From positions 62,001 to 126,000 of the forward strand of contig JAKAWX010000004.1 in NCBI GenBank assembly GCA_021816865.1: a stretch of 64,000 bases of DNA, written 5' to 3'. Both the position numbers and the translations under genes were made by a program. Source of the stretch: Thermoplasmata archaeon (GTDB taxonomy: Archaea > Thermoplasmatota > Thermoplasmata > Lutacidiplasmatales > UBA184). Of the stretch, positions 53,418 through 61,561 are shown piece after piece; positions within the stretch are counted from its first letter, which is position 1, and the number at the start of each line of letters is the position of its first letter. The notes under the pieces are model-generated. The model did not search any database, had not been told where the DNA came from, and saw nothing but the letters and a program-made list of their open reading frames with translations.

Positions 53418-53801
53418 TCACGCCGAGAACTCCTCCTCCCTCAAGGTCCGATGCGTGGCGCGCCACCATTGGCGCTCGGCGCGCCGGTGAATCGGGCCCA
53501 TGTCACCGTACCCCAGCCAGGTCTGCACGACCTTGAAGGTGTAGGCGACGCACGAGCCTTTGTACCCGGCCCTGAACTGTTCCTCCTGGGACCGGGTGAG
53601 GAGGTCCCCGACCCTCTTCGTACTCGCCTCCAGCAGGGACTCCGGCGTCTCCCCGATGTGGAGACAGAAGGACCCGAGGCGAGCGGACCCACGTCCGAGG
53701 TCTACGGCGAGGACTTCCCGAAAAGTTGCGCTACCGCCGGACTTCGGGTGCCGACAGCAGCGCCGCCCGCTCCCTACGTGGGCCTCTGGTCGGTGGTTGC
53801 G
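53418..53801 (-). pseudogene. Archaeal tyrosine recombinase (integrase) N-terminal fragment
   Basis: The minus-strand frame, bounded by TGA at 53804-53802 and TGA at 53420-53418, has no usable start. It reads DLGRGSARLGSFCLHIGETP, a SAM-like core-binding domain (ESLLEASTKRVGDLLTRSQE) and VVQTWLGYGDMGPIHRRA, patterned on archaeal phage/element integrases (RGS-x-RLG-FC). About nine residues (TADVYL region) appear deleted between RGS and ARLG, and the catalytic domain is absent because the antiporter gene lies immediately downstream. A decayed remnant is the best reading. Confidence 0.55.
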
Positions 53802-54180
53802 TCACTGGCACCGGGAAGGGTGGAGATTCGTCGGCATCGATAGAACTCTTTAGTCGGTAGCAGCAGGTAACCCCGGGCGGATTCGCCTATCGGTACATCA
53901 AAAGGGGATGTGTTACCGGGCCGGAGCCTGCGTTTCCCGCCACATCCTCCAGACGGGTTCGCCTCGGTCTTGGAGTTTTCACTGTCGCCCCAACCTTCAC
54001 GGGAGGCGCCGAACAAGGAACCGCTCCCGTCCCGGTAGGCCCCCGGGGTCGTTGCAACCCCCCTCGTTCGAGAGAGTCCGCTCCGCCCGAAAGGACAACT
54101 CGTCCCTCGAAACCCGCCCGTTGTGGGAAGGACGACCGCGGCGACTCGGGAACCGCGATCACCGCCCGGGAACGGTCAGG
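53802..54180. other. Intergenic region downstream of the ABC transporter genes
   Basis: 379 bases. Nothing recognisable beyond the leading side of the integrase fragment. No tRNA, promoter or repeat was found that explains it. Confidence 0.35.
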
Positions 54181-55074
54181 TCACGTGAAGAGGTCCTCGA
54201 GAGGGTTCTCCATCTCGCGGGCCTCACGGATCTGGACGCCCTGAGCCATCAGCTCACGAAGAACCGTAGGCACTTCCTCGGGTCCGGAGAGTTCCCGGAG
54301 GTAGTACTCCCCCTCCTGGTCGTAGGCCGCCAGCGCGGGCGAAGGTTGGAGCACCCGGATTCCAAGCACATAGCGCGAACCCCGGACAGTCTCGATCCGG
54401 TCGAAGCGGGATATCTCACCCGACTTGATCACCAGAACGTAGCGGCCGATCTCGCGTGCTTCGAAAAGGTTGTGCGAAGAGTACAGCACGATCTTCTCCC
54501 GGCTCAGTCTCAGGATGAGTTCTCGGATCTCACGTGCCACTTTGGGATCTAGATTGGCGGTCGGCTCGTCGAGAAGGTAGATCGACCGCTCTCGAAGAAA
54601 CACGCGGGCGACCGAGACCCGTTTGCGCTGTCCGGCGCTCAATTGAGCGGGGAACTTCGCGCTCAGACCGCGGATCTCGAGCTGGTCAAGTACGCGCTCC
54701 ACATCTCGAGGCTGGGCCCCCTCGGCCCGCGCGAAAAACTCGAGGGCCTCGCGCACCGACAAGCCGTCCGGCAGCCCGTCCATGTGGGTGAGATAGTGCA
54801 ACCGGTCGCGGGACGACTGGCGGTCAACCGGCTCTCCGCCGATATACACCTCGCCTTCGTAGGGCCGTAGTATTCCCGCCAAGGTCCGAAATAGCGTGGT
54901 CTTTCCGGCGCCGTTTGGCCCGAGAACGACGTAGATCGACGGCTCCGTGATTCGAAACGAGATCTGGTGGAGAACCCTCGAGCCGAGGTACCCGGACGAG
55001 ACCGACCGACAGTCGATTCCCACGGCCTTCCCCGCCGACAGGGGCGAGTCCGGCACGTTCGTAGCGGTCCCCAT
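54181..55074 (-). CDS. ABC transporter ATP-binding protein
   Basis: 297 residues. Walker A GPNGAGKTT, Q-loop region (HYLTHMDGLPDGLSVREAL), signature LSAGQRKRVSVAR, Walker B IYLLDEPTANLD and H-loop SSHNL. CcmA/NatA-type. The C-terminal 90 residues are an additional domain (EISRFDRIETVRGSRYVLG). Adjacent to its permease, 17 nt after the permease's stop; together a two-gene exporter for an unknown substrate, drug, lipid or Na+. Confidence 0.9.
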   Translation of the reverse strand: MGTATNVPDSPLSAGKAVGIDCRSVSSGYLGSRVLHQISFRITEPSIYVVLGPNGAGKTTLFRTLAGILRPYEGEVYIGGEPVDRQSSRDRLHYLTHMDGLPDGLSVREALEFFARAEGAQPRDVERVLDQLEIRGLSAKFPAQLSAGQRKRVSVARVFLRERSIYLLDEPTANLDPKVAREIRELILRLSREKIVLYSSHNLFEAREIGRYVLVIKSGEISRFDRIETVRGSRYVLGIRVLQPSPALAAYDQEGEYYLRELSGPEEVPTVLRELMAQGVQIREAREMENPLEDLFT

Positions 55075-55091
55075 GGCCGACCGACGCCCCC

Positions 55092-55820
55092 CTATGCCGG
55101 CGAGAGGAACCGCTCGCGTCGGAGGAGCCGTCCCATGCTCACCAGCAAGACCATCACGAAGATCGCGACCAGCCCCATCGCGGACCCGAGGACCAGGAGG
55201 AGGGTCGTGGAAGAGAGAGGGCGGGAAAGTGAGAAGGCGACGATCGAAAAGAGCGTGGCTAGGGCGGGGAGGATCCCGATGAAGGGAATGAGCCCGACCG
55301 GACTGTTGATCCCTTGACGGGGCGAGGAGAGCGCGGTCCAGTAGACCCCGACGGTGGATGCGAACGCGGCGCAAGCGAACGTCATCGGAACTGCGTAGAG
55401 CCCCATGGTGATGGCCAAAGTGCTGGTCGCGGCGTTCCCCTCCACGAAGTACACCCCCAGGCTCACGGAGGTACCGATTCCCACGACGATGCTCACGAGG
55501 ACCAACGTCGTCAGCAATACGTTCGCAAACAGTCGGCGGGGCGAGTACCCGTAGGCGATCAGGTACTCGAGCAGACCCTTCGTCCGGTCGCTCGTGAAAA
55601 CGGTGAGCCCTCCCATCGACCCGACGACCCCGAAAATGGGGAGGAAGAGGGCGTACGAGCTCGCGAACGACGGACCGGAGAAAAGCGCGAGGAGAACTCC
55701 AAGCAGTAGGCTGAGCACGGTTCCGTAAACCAGGAAGAAGCGGCCGGTCAGGGAGGCCCGGCGAACCGTGATCCCAAGCAGTGATGGGGGTTCTTCGGAA
55801 GTGGTCGCGCCCGCTGACAA
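55092..55820 (-). CDS. ABC-2-type permease
   Basis: 242 residues, six hydrophobic helices (for example RFFLVYGTVLSLLLGVLLAL; LFSIVAFSLSRPLSSTTLLL). TTG at 55820 with TATA-like CTTATCCTT (about 55842-55850, minus strand) 26 nt upstream. First gene of the exporter operon, followed by its ATPase. Confidence 0.8.
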   Translation of the reverse strand: MSAGATTSEEPPSLLGITVRRASLTGRFFLVYGTVLSLLLGVLLALFSGPSFASSYALFLPIFGVVGSMGGLTVFTSDRTKGLLEYLIAYGYSPRRLFANVLLTTLVLVSIVVGIGTSVSLGVYFVEGNAATSTLAITMGLYAVPMTFACAAFASTVGVYWTALSSPRQGINSPVGLIPFIGILPALATLFSIVAFSLSRPLSSTTLLLVLGSAMGLVAIFVMVLLVSMGRLLRRERFLSPA

Positions 55821-56158
55821 CGCAAGGGTTACGCATCATGAAGGATAAGGCGGCAGCCGTTTCGGGCGGGACCACCTCCCCACGACGGATTCGGTGAGAG
55901 GTAGCACTGTTCGATCCCCACTGCCTGCGATTGGACGGCTCCTTTAGCGCAGACTCCCGGAAGACCCAGACCAACCACGCGAGACTTGGCCGCGACGGCG
56001 GCGCCGGCATCAAGATGGACTCGGCGACCGATAATCTACCGCGATCAGCGCCCGCGGCCCGGAACCACCCTCGGGCGGGAAACCAACCCCCTGCGGGACG
56101 GTCGATCCTCCCGAAGCAGCCTGCGGGACGCCCTAGCAGATAGGCGACGGTTGAGACC
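55821..56158. other. Intergenic region between the ABC permease and tRNA-Gln
   Basis: 338 bases. Apart from the permease promoter near 55842-55850, no gene, RNA or repeat is recognised. Confidence 0.4.
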
Positions 56159-56231
56159 TAGCCCCGAGCGGATTCGAACCGCTGTCGCCGGCTCCAAAGG
56201 CCAGCATGCTTGGCCACTACACCACGGGGCT
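56159..56231 (-). tRNA. tRNA-Gln (TTG)
   Basis: 73 nt. Acceptor AGCCCCG (56231-56225) pairs with CGGGGCT (56166-56160), discriminator A at 56159. Anticodon stem CTGGC/GCCGG with loop CTTTGGA gives anticodon TTG. T arm AGCGG TTCGAAT CCGCT is canonical. CCA is not encoded. TATA-like TTTTTGTAG (about 56254-56262, minus strand) is 27 nt upstream. Its 3' end faces the accessory region 48.6-56.2 kb. Confidence 0.95.
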
Positions 56232-56315
56232 GCGGCATGCCACGGTCGGCCGCTACAAAAAGGTGCGACGCCCGGCCCCGTTCGCCTATTAGGCGGCAAC
56301 GGCGTTCCGGCCCCC

Positions 56316-57770
56316 ATGCGGCGTACCAAGATCCTGGCAACGGTCGGTCCGGCCACGCAACGGCCGGAACAGCTCGTCGCGCTGCTCGATGCGGGGGCGG
56401 ATGCGTTCCGCCTGAACTTTTCTCACGGCACCGACGACGAGCATCGCGACATCTTGAGGCGGATCCACGCGGCGATGCGGAAGCGCCGGCGCGAAGCGGC
56501 GGTGGTCGCGGACGTGCCGGGGCCGAAGATCCGGCTCGGCGAGATCGGGGGCGGCTCGGTGGAATTGGTCGCGGGCCGGGAGTGGACTCTCGATCACCGC
56601 CCCTCCCCCGGGGACCTGCGCCGTGTCGGGACCCAGGTTCCGTCGTTCGATCGGCTCGCCCGCAAGAACGACCCCATCCTCCTCGGCGACGGCAACGTGG
56701 AGCTCGTCGTGGTCCGTGCGGGCGGGTCGAAGATCGTGACCCGAGTAGTGAACGGTGGGACCGTGAGCTCGCACGCGGGCCTCTTCCTCCCCCGGGCGAA
56801 GCTGCGCCTATCGGTCTTCGGGCGGAAGGACCGACACGATGCGGCCTTGGGGCTTTCGGAAGGGGTCGACTATCTGGCCCTCTCCTTCGTTCGCACCGGG
56901 TCGGACGTCCTCGGGGCCCGCCGCTGGCTCGAGCGGCAAGCCGGGGGCCGCGACGTCGGGATCATCGCCAAGATCGAACGCGCCGAGGCGCTCGGGTCGA
57001 TCGATTCGATCCTTCGGGCCGCCGACGGGATCATGGTCGCACGAGGCGATCTCGGCATCGAGGTGCCGCTCGAGCGTCTCGCGCTCGAGCAGAAGATGCT
57101 CGTGCGTCGCGCCAACGACGCGGGGCGGTTCGTGATCGTGGCGACCCAGATGCTCTTGAGCATGCTGACATCCCCTCGCCCAACGAGGGCGGAGGCGACC
57201 GACGTCGCGAACGCCGTGCTTGACGGCGCGGACGCGGTGATGCTGAGCGAAGAAAGCGCGGTCGGCCAGTACCCGATCGATGCGGTACGGTGGCTCGCGC
57301 GGATCGCGGAGGCGACGGAGTCGGCGTTCGACGTGCGCGGGTTGCGGGCGCGCGGCACGGTCGGGCCCGGTGAGCCGGAGCGGGCCGTCGCGGCCGCGGC
57401 CGTGGAGCTCGCCGAAGGGGTGCGGGCCCGTGCCATCGTGACGCCGACGCATTCGGGACGAACCGCCCGGCTGGTCGCGCGGCTTCGGCCCGCCTGCCCG
57501 GTGGTCGCGCTCTCGAACTCCGCCCCGACCCGGCGACGTCTCGCGCTCGTCGGCGGAGTCATGTCGATGCCGGCGCCGGTCCATCGGAACCTCCTCGAAC
57601 TGAGAGCCCGGGCCGCCCTGCTCGTCGAGCGCGCCCTCGCGGGGGGCTCCGGTCCGATCGTGCTGACCGCGGGCTATCCGGTCGAAGGGCGGCCGACGAA
57701 CCTCGTCACGCTGGTCGATTCGGGGCACGGATCGACCGCCCCGAAACCGGTCCGGGAACGGCGCCCGTGA
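56316..57770 (+). CDS. pyk: Pyruvate kinase
   Basis: 484 residues. Converts PEP and ADP to pyruvate and ATP, the last step of glycolysis. RRTKILATVGPAT at the N terminus, FRLNFSHG, DVPGPKIRLG, the catalytic Lys in IIAKIERAEAL, MVARGDLGIEVPLE, and the LSEESAVGQYP domain end. B domain shorter than in bacterial enzymes. TATA-like ctattagg (56286-56293) is 27 nt before the ATG. Convergent overlap of 65 bp with the MFS gene. Confidence 0.96.
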   Translation: MRRTKILATVGPATQRPEQLVALLDAGADAFRLNFSHGTDDEHRDILRRIHAAMRKRRREAAVVADVPGPKIRLGEIGGGSVELVAGREWTLDHRPSPGDLRRVGTQVPSFDRLARKNDPILLGDGNVELVVVRAGGSKIVTRVVNGGTVSSHAGLFLPRAKLRLSVFGRKDRHDAALGLSEGVDYLALSFVRTGSDVLGARRWLERQAGGRDVGIIAKIERAEALGSIDSILRAADGIMVARGDLGIEVPLERLALEQKMLVRRANDAGRFVIVATQMLLSMLTSPRPTRAEATDVANAVLDGADAVMLSEESAVGQYPIDAVRWLARIAEATESAFDVRGLRARGTVGPGEPERAVAAAAVELAEGVRARAIVTPTHSGRTARLVARLRPACPVVALSNSAPTRRRLALVGGVMSMPAPVHRNLLELRARAALLVERALAGGSGPIVLTAGYPVEGRPTNLVTLVDSGHGSTAPKPVRERRP

Positions 57771-58962
57771 CCGCAGTACCGCGTCGGCCGCTCACCCAGA
57801 GCAGGAGGGGCAGCAGACCCAGTGCGACCGCGCCCGCGAACGCCCAGGCGACGTCGTAGCCGAAATCCCCGGCCAGGAATCCGAAGGCGATCGTGAGGGC
57901 ACTGCCGAAGAAGATCTGGATCGAGTTGACGACGCCGAGCCCGAGCGCGAGGTTCGGGCCCCGGGACTCGGGAAAGTACGACGGGAGCAGGTAGAGCACC
58001 GCGAAGATGACCCCGTCGGCGAAGCCGAGGAAGCCGAAGAGCGCGAACAACCCGAGGAACGGCAGGAACGGGATCAGGAAGATGGCGACGCCCGCGGCGA
58101 CCCCCCACACGAGGATCACCTCGCGCATCTCCGAACGCCGCTCTCCGAGCCACCCGCCGATCGGGCCGCCCGGGACCTCGAGCAGGATCATCACGGTCGG
58201 CACCACCGCCGCCACGGCGAGCGTCCAGCCCGGGTGCGCGACCTGAGCGAACTTCACGAAGTACTGCGCGGCGAGGTAGAGCGCCGCCCAGAGCCCCGAG
58301 GTGCCGAGCGAGAGCGCCCAGATCGAGCGCGATCGGAAGATCGGGATCGCCGCGTCCACGAGCTGCCGGATCGCGGGGGGGCGCCCCGTCGGCGCGATCC
58401 GGGGAAGGCCGAGCGGGGCGATCACCGCCATTACGAGGAGGGCGGCTCCTCCCGTCCAAAGGGCGGCGGACCAGCCGAACGCCACTCCCACGGCCGCCCC
58501 CCCGAGAAGGCCGACCGCGCTTCCGATGCTGAACCCCGAGTTGTAGAGACCGATCACAGGACCCCGCGATCCGGGCGGGAAGTACGACGTGACAAGGCCG
58601 AGGGCCGGCGCGAAGAAGAACGCGGCCCCGGCGCCCGCGCCAAAGCGCGTCGCCGCGAGAACCGGCCAAGAGGGGGAGAACGCCGAGGCGAGCGAGAACG
58701 CGCCCATGAGGACGAGCGCGAAGATCGAGACGCTCCGGTTGCCCCAGCGCAGTGCGGCGAGGCCGGCGGGGATCTGGAAGACTCCGGCGCCGAGGAGGAA
58801 CGCACCGAGAACGATCCCGAGGTCGGCCGTCGAGGCGTCGAAGCGCGTCCCGACCAGCGGGAGGATCGCGCCGATGTTGTACCAGTTCACCGCGTAGATG
58901 ACGCGGGCGACCAAGAGGGTCGACGCGGCCGACAGCCGGCCGCGGCGGTCGCGGTCGCTCAC
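57706..58962 (-). CDS. MFS transporter
   Basis: 418 residues, 12 helices. GAILPLVGTRFDASTADLGI and GLAALRWGNRSVSIFAL give the first half, and NLALGLGVVNSIQIFFG the second. GTG at 58962 overlaps the upstream hydrolase stop by 4 nt, so it is cotranscribed with the MBL, M50 and cobalamin-binding-like genes. Substrate unknown; the operon suggests a corrinoid-linked or organic acid cargo, unproven. Confidence 0.83.
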   Translation of the reverse strand: MSDRDRRGRLSAASTLLVARVIYAVNWYNIGAILPLVGTRFDASTADLGIVLGAFLLGAGVFQIPAGLAALRWGNRSVSIFALVLMGAFSLASAFSPSWPVLAATRFGAGAGAAFFFAPALGLVTSYFPPGSRGPVIGLYNSGFSIGSAVGLLGGAAVGVAFGWSAALWTGGAALLVMAVIAPLGLPRIAPTGRPPAIRQLVDAAIPIFRSRSIWALSLGTSGLWAALYLAAQYFVKFAQVAHPGWTLAVAAVVPTVMILLEVPGGPIGGWLGERRSEMREVILVWGVAAGVAIFLIPFLPFLGLFALFGFLGFADGVIFAVLYLLPSYFPESRGPNLALGLGVVNSIQIFFGSALTIAFGFLAGDFGYDVAWAFAGAVALGLLPLLLWVSGRRGTAVTGAVPGPVSGRSIRAPNRPA

Positions 58963-59897
58963 CGTGCGTCCCGGCCGAGGAGCCCGCGGGTCTCGAAGTA
59001 GCGCAGGAACCCGAGCGCCGCGAGCTCGTACCCCGACACGAGCGACTCCCGGTCGGACAGGGCCGCCGACTCGAACGTCGAGGAGTCGAACTCCTTCAGG
59101 CGGCCGGCGACGAACTCCGGTTCCGGGCGCTCCCGGGCCGCCGCGAGGGCCACGTCCCGCCACTGTTCGACCACCGTGCGGTAGCGGGCGAGGTCGGCCG
59201 CCCCGTCCGGGCTGGGGCCGAAGTGGCTGAAGAGGACGAGGCGGGGGTCGGTCCGCCGCATCGCCTCGACGCTCGCGAACAGTTGCTCGAGGTCGAGGTC
59301 GGGCGGGGGGACCGCCGGCCGAAGGCGGCCGCTGTACTCGAGCCGGACGCCCGCGCCGTCGCCGGTGAAGATCCCCCGGATCGCCGAGTCGAAGAAGGCG
59401 AGGTGGTGCCGCGCGTGCCCCGGGGTCGCGAGGACCGAGAGCTCGCCGCCGCGCACGGGGAACCGCTCGCCGCCTGAGAGCGCAACAACGCGGGCCGAGG
59501 GGACGGGCACGATCGGGCCCCACAACGGGTCGGCCGCGGGGCCCCAGGCGCGTCGGGCGCTCGCGACGAGGCGGGTCGGGTCGATCAGGTGAGGGACCCC
59601 CGACGCGTGAGCGTAGAACGTCGCGCGCGGGAACGCCGGGACGACCGCTCCCATCCCCCCCGCGTGGTCGAGGTGGATGTGCGTCACGAACACGTGCCGG
59701 ACCTCGGAGGGGTCGAGGCCCGCGCGGGAGATCCCACCGAGGAGCGCCTCGCGGCAGGTGGACGGACCGGTCTCGATGAGCGCGTATCCTTCGTCCTCGG
59801 GGACGAGGTAGGCGGCCACGAGTCCCTCGGTGTCGCGGAAGTCGAGGTCGAGGAGCAGCCGTCCCTCGCCGAGCTCGTGCACGGTCGGTCGTGTCAT
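58959..59897 (-). CDS. Metallo-beta-lactamase-fold hydrolase (glyoxalase II-like)
   Basis: 312 residues. FVTHIHLDHAGGMG provides the HxHxDH zinc site; TPGHARHHLAFFDS and FTGDGAGVR the other ligands, and LFSHFGPSPDG the final His. Thioesterase-like. Operon member: it starts 13 nt downstream of the M50 protease gene's stop and overlaps the downstream MFS gene by 4 nt. Confidence 0.85.
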   Translation of the reverse strand: MTRPTVHELGEGRLLLDLDFRDTEGLVAAYLVPEDEGYALIETGPSTCREALLGGISRAGLDPSEVRHVFVTHIHLDHAGGMGAVVPAFPRATFYAHASGVPHLIDPTRLVASARRAWGPAADPLWGPIVPVPSARVVALSGGERFPVRGGELSVLATPGHARHHLAFFDSAIRGIFTGDGAGVRLEYSGRLRPAVPPPDLDLEQLFASVEAMRRTDPRLVLFSHFGPSPDGAADLARYRTVVEQWRDVALAAARERPEPEFVAGRLKEFDSSTFESAALSDRESLVSGYELAALGFLRYFETRGLLGRDAR

Positions 59898-59910
59898 CGG
59901 TCCGGCTCCT

Positions 59911-60621
59911 TCACGCCCCGAGGAACGGGGAGACGAATCCGTAGAGCACGAGGGTCGCGTACGCGGCGAACGCGCCGATGAGCAAGATGGACGCCAACCA
60001 GACCGCCGGGCTCCATCGGAGGACCTTGGCGCCGTCGAGCGGGCCGAACGGGAGGAGGTTGAACGCGGCGAACCATGCGTTGAACCAAGTGAGGAGCATG
60101 AGCCATCCGTAGAGGGGCGAGTTGACTCGGAAGGCGAGGAGGGTGGCGGCCAGGAAGACGGAGCCGAAGGCCACGTTCGCGAGCGGTCCCGCGAGGCTCG
60201 TTCGTCCCCACTCGCGTCGGTCGGCGGCGCTCATCTGAGAGATGACGGTCGCCCCGGGGGCCGCCCACAAGATCCCGAGCGCCGAGGAGACGACCGAGAT
60301 GACGAGGCCGAACGGCGACATCCGGAACTCGGCCCAGTAGCCTTTCCGCTGCGCCGAAAGCTTGTGGGCGAGCTCGTGGCCCACGAACCCGGTGAGCGCC
60401 GCCAGGGCGGCGACCACGACGAGCCCGACCGAGACGCCTTCGAGCGCCTTCGCTCCGTAGCCGAGCAGGGCACCGGCACCGCTCAGGAGCAGCACGAGGT
60501 CGAACGTGAGCACCACGAACGCGATCGTGAGGTGGACGAGTTCCGTCCGGGAGGTCGAGAACCCCCGAGCGGTGGGGCGCGCGGGCGTCCACGTGTAGGA
60601 GAACGGCGAGCTGCCGGTCAC
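59911..60621 (-). CDS. Site-2-type zinc metalloprotease (M50 family)
   Basis: 236 residues, about six membrane helices. FVGHELAHKLSAQRKGYWAE carries HELAH in a helix, and FNLLPFGPLDGAKVLRW contains the (N)xxPxxPLDG motif with the Asp ligand. Intramembrane protease, likely regulatory cleavage of membrane proteins. No PDZ domain. GTG at 60621 overlaps the cobalamin-binding-like gene by 4 nt. Confidence 0.9.
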   Translation of the reverse strand: MTGSSPFSYTWTPARPTARGFSTSRTELVHLTIAFVVLTFDLVLLLSGAGALLGYGAKALEGVSVGLVVVAALAALTGFVGHELAHKLSAQRKGYWAEFRMSPFGLVISVVSSALGILWAAPGATVISQMSAADRREWGRTSLAGPLANVAFGSVFLAATLLAFRVNSPLYGWLMLLTWFNAWFAAFNLLPFGPLDGAKVLRWSPAVWLASILLIGAFAAYATLVLYGFVSPFLGA

Positions 60622-61526
60622 GCCGGCGACCCCCCGGCGGTCGTGGGCAGGGCGGTCACCGGCATGGGGCCGGCTCCCGGGCCCCCGGCCAGTAGGTCGC
60701 GGACGAGGTCGACGCCGTCCGCGAGCCGGGGGCCGGGGCGGCTGAAGTACGCCTCGTCGGCCACGTGGAGGCCGAGCCGCGGGCGCAACCGCCCGACCCC
60801 GCGGCGGACCCCGGGCTCCTCGAGCTCTCGGAGCGTGCGGGGGACGGAGAAGCTGCAGGGGCTCACGATCGCGAGGTCGAGCCGCTCCCGGGCGAGGTCC
60901 TCCCAGCGCGTCCGGTGGCCGGCGGCTCCCGGTTCGGGCCCGACCGGTTCGCCTCCGGCCGCCCGGACGATGTCGGGGGTCCAGAGGCCCGCGAGGATCG
61001 GCGGATCGACCCATTCGATTACGGCGACCCTCGGGCGGTCGGGAGCGGCAGCCGAGCCCCGGCTGCGCGAGCGCAACCGGTCCGCGAGCTCGCGGCCGGC
61101 CCGGGGGTCGTTGAGCGCTTCCCCGACCGCTCGGACGCTCTCCCAAACCTCCGACAAGGTTCGGGGCGAGAGCGAAACGATCCGCGGGGCCACCCCGGCC
61201 TTCCCGCACGCAACGCGGACCTCCTCGTCGGTCACCGAGCAGACGCTGCACAGGTCCTGGGTCAGGAGGACGTCCGGCCGCAGCCGTTGCAGCAGGTCGA
61301 CGTCGAGGCTGTACAAGCTCTCGCCCTGGCCCCGGACCGCCCGGACCCGGGTGTCGATCTCCCTCGAGGGCCGGTCGGCATCCCGGGCCTTCGCTCGCAT
61401 AACGACCGGGAGCCGGACCGCTTCCGGCGGGTAATCGCACTCCTCGCTCCGGGCCACGAGTTCCGATCCGTGCCCGAGCGCGAAGACGATCTCGGTGGCG
61501 CTCGGAAGCACGGAAACGACACGCAT
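60618..61526 (-). CDS. Cytosolic BtuF-like corrinoid/iron-chelate-binding protein
   Basis: 302 residues. The two-lobe periplasmic-binding fold (SLPSATEIVFALGHGSELV; SPCSFSVPRTLRELEEPGV) without any signal peptide. TQDLCSVCSVTDEE is characteristic of the cytosolic cobalamin-binding branch. First gene of the operon with M50, MBL and MFS genes; a TATA-like CGTAAGTAG (about 61558-61566, minus strand) is upstream. Ligand unproven. Confidence 0.82.
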   Translation of the reverse strand: MRVVSVLPSATEIVFALGHGSELVARSEECDYPPEAVRLPVVMRAKARDADRPSREIDTRVRAVRGQGESLYSLDVDLLQRLRPDVLLTQDLCSVCSVTDEEVRVACGKAGVAPRIVSLSPRTLSEVWESVRAVGEALNDPRAGRELADRLRSRSRGSAAAPDRPRVAVIEWVDPPILAGLWTPDIVRAAGGEPVGPEPGAAGHRTRWEDLARERLDLAIVSPCSFSVPRTLRELEEPGVRRGVGRLRPRLGLHVADEAYFSRPGPRLADGVDLVRDLLAGGPGAGPMPVTALPTTAGGSPA

Positions 61527-61561
61527 GGGGCCGGCCGGTCGGTCCTCAAGTCGGTGACAGG

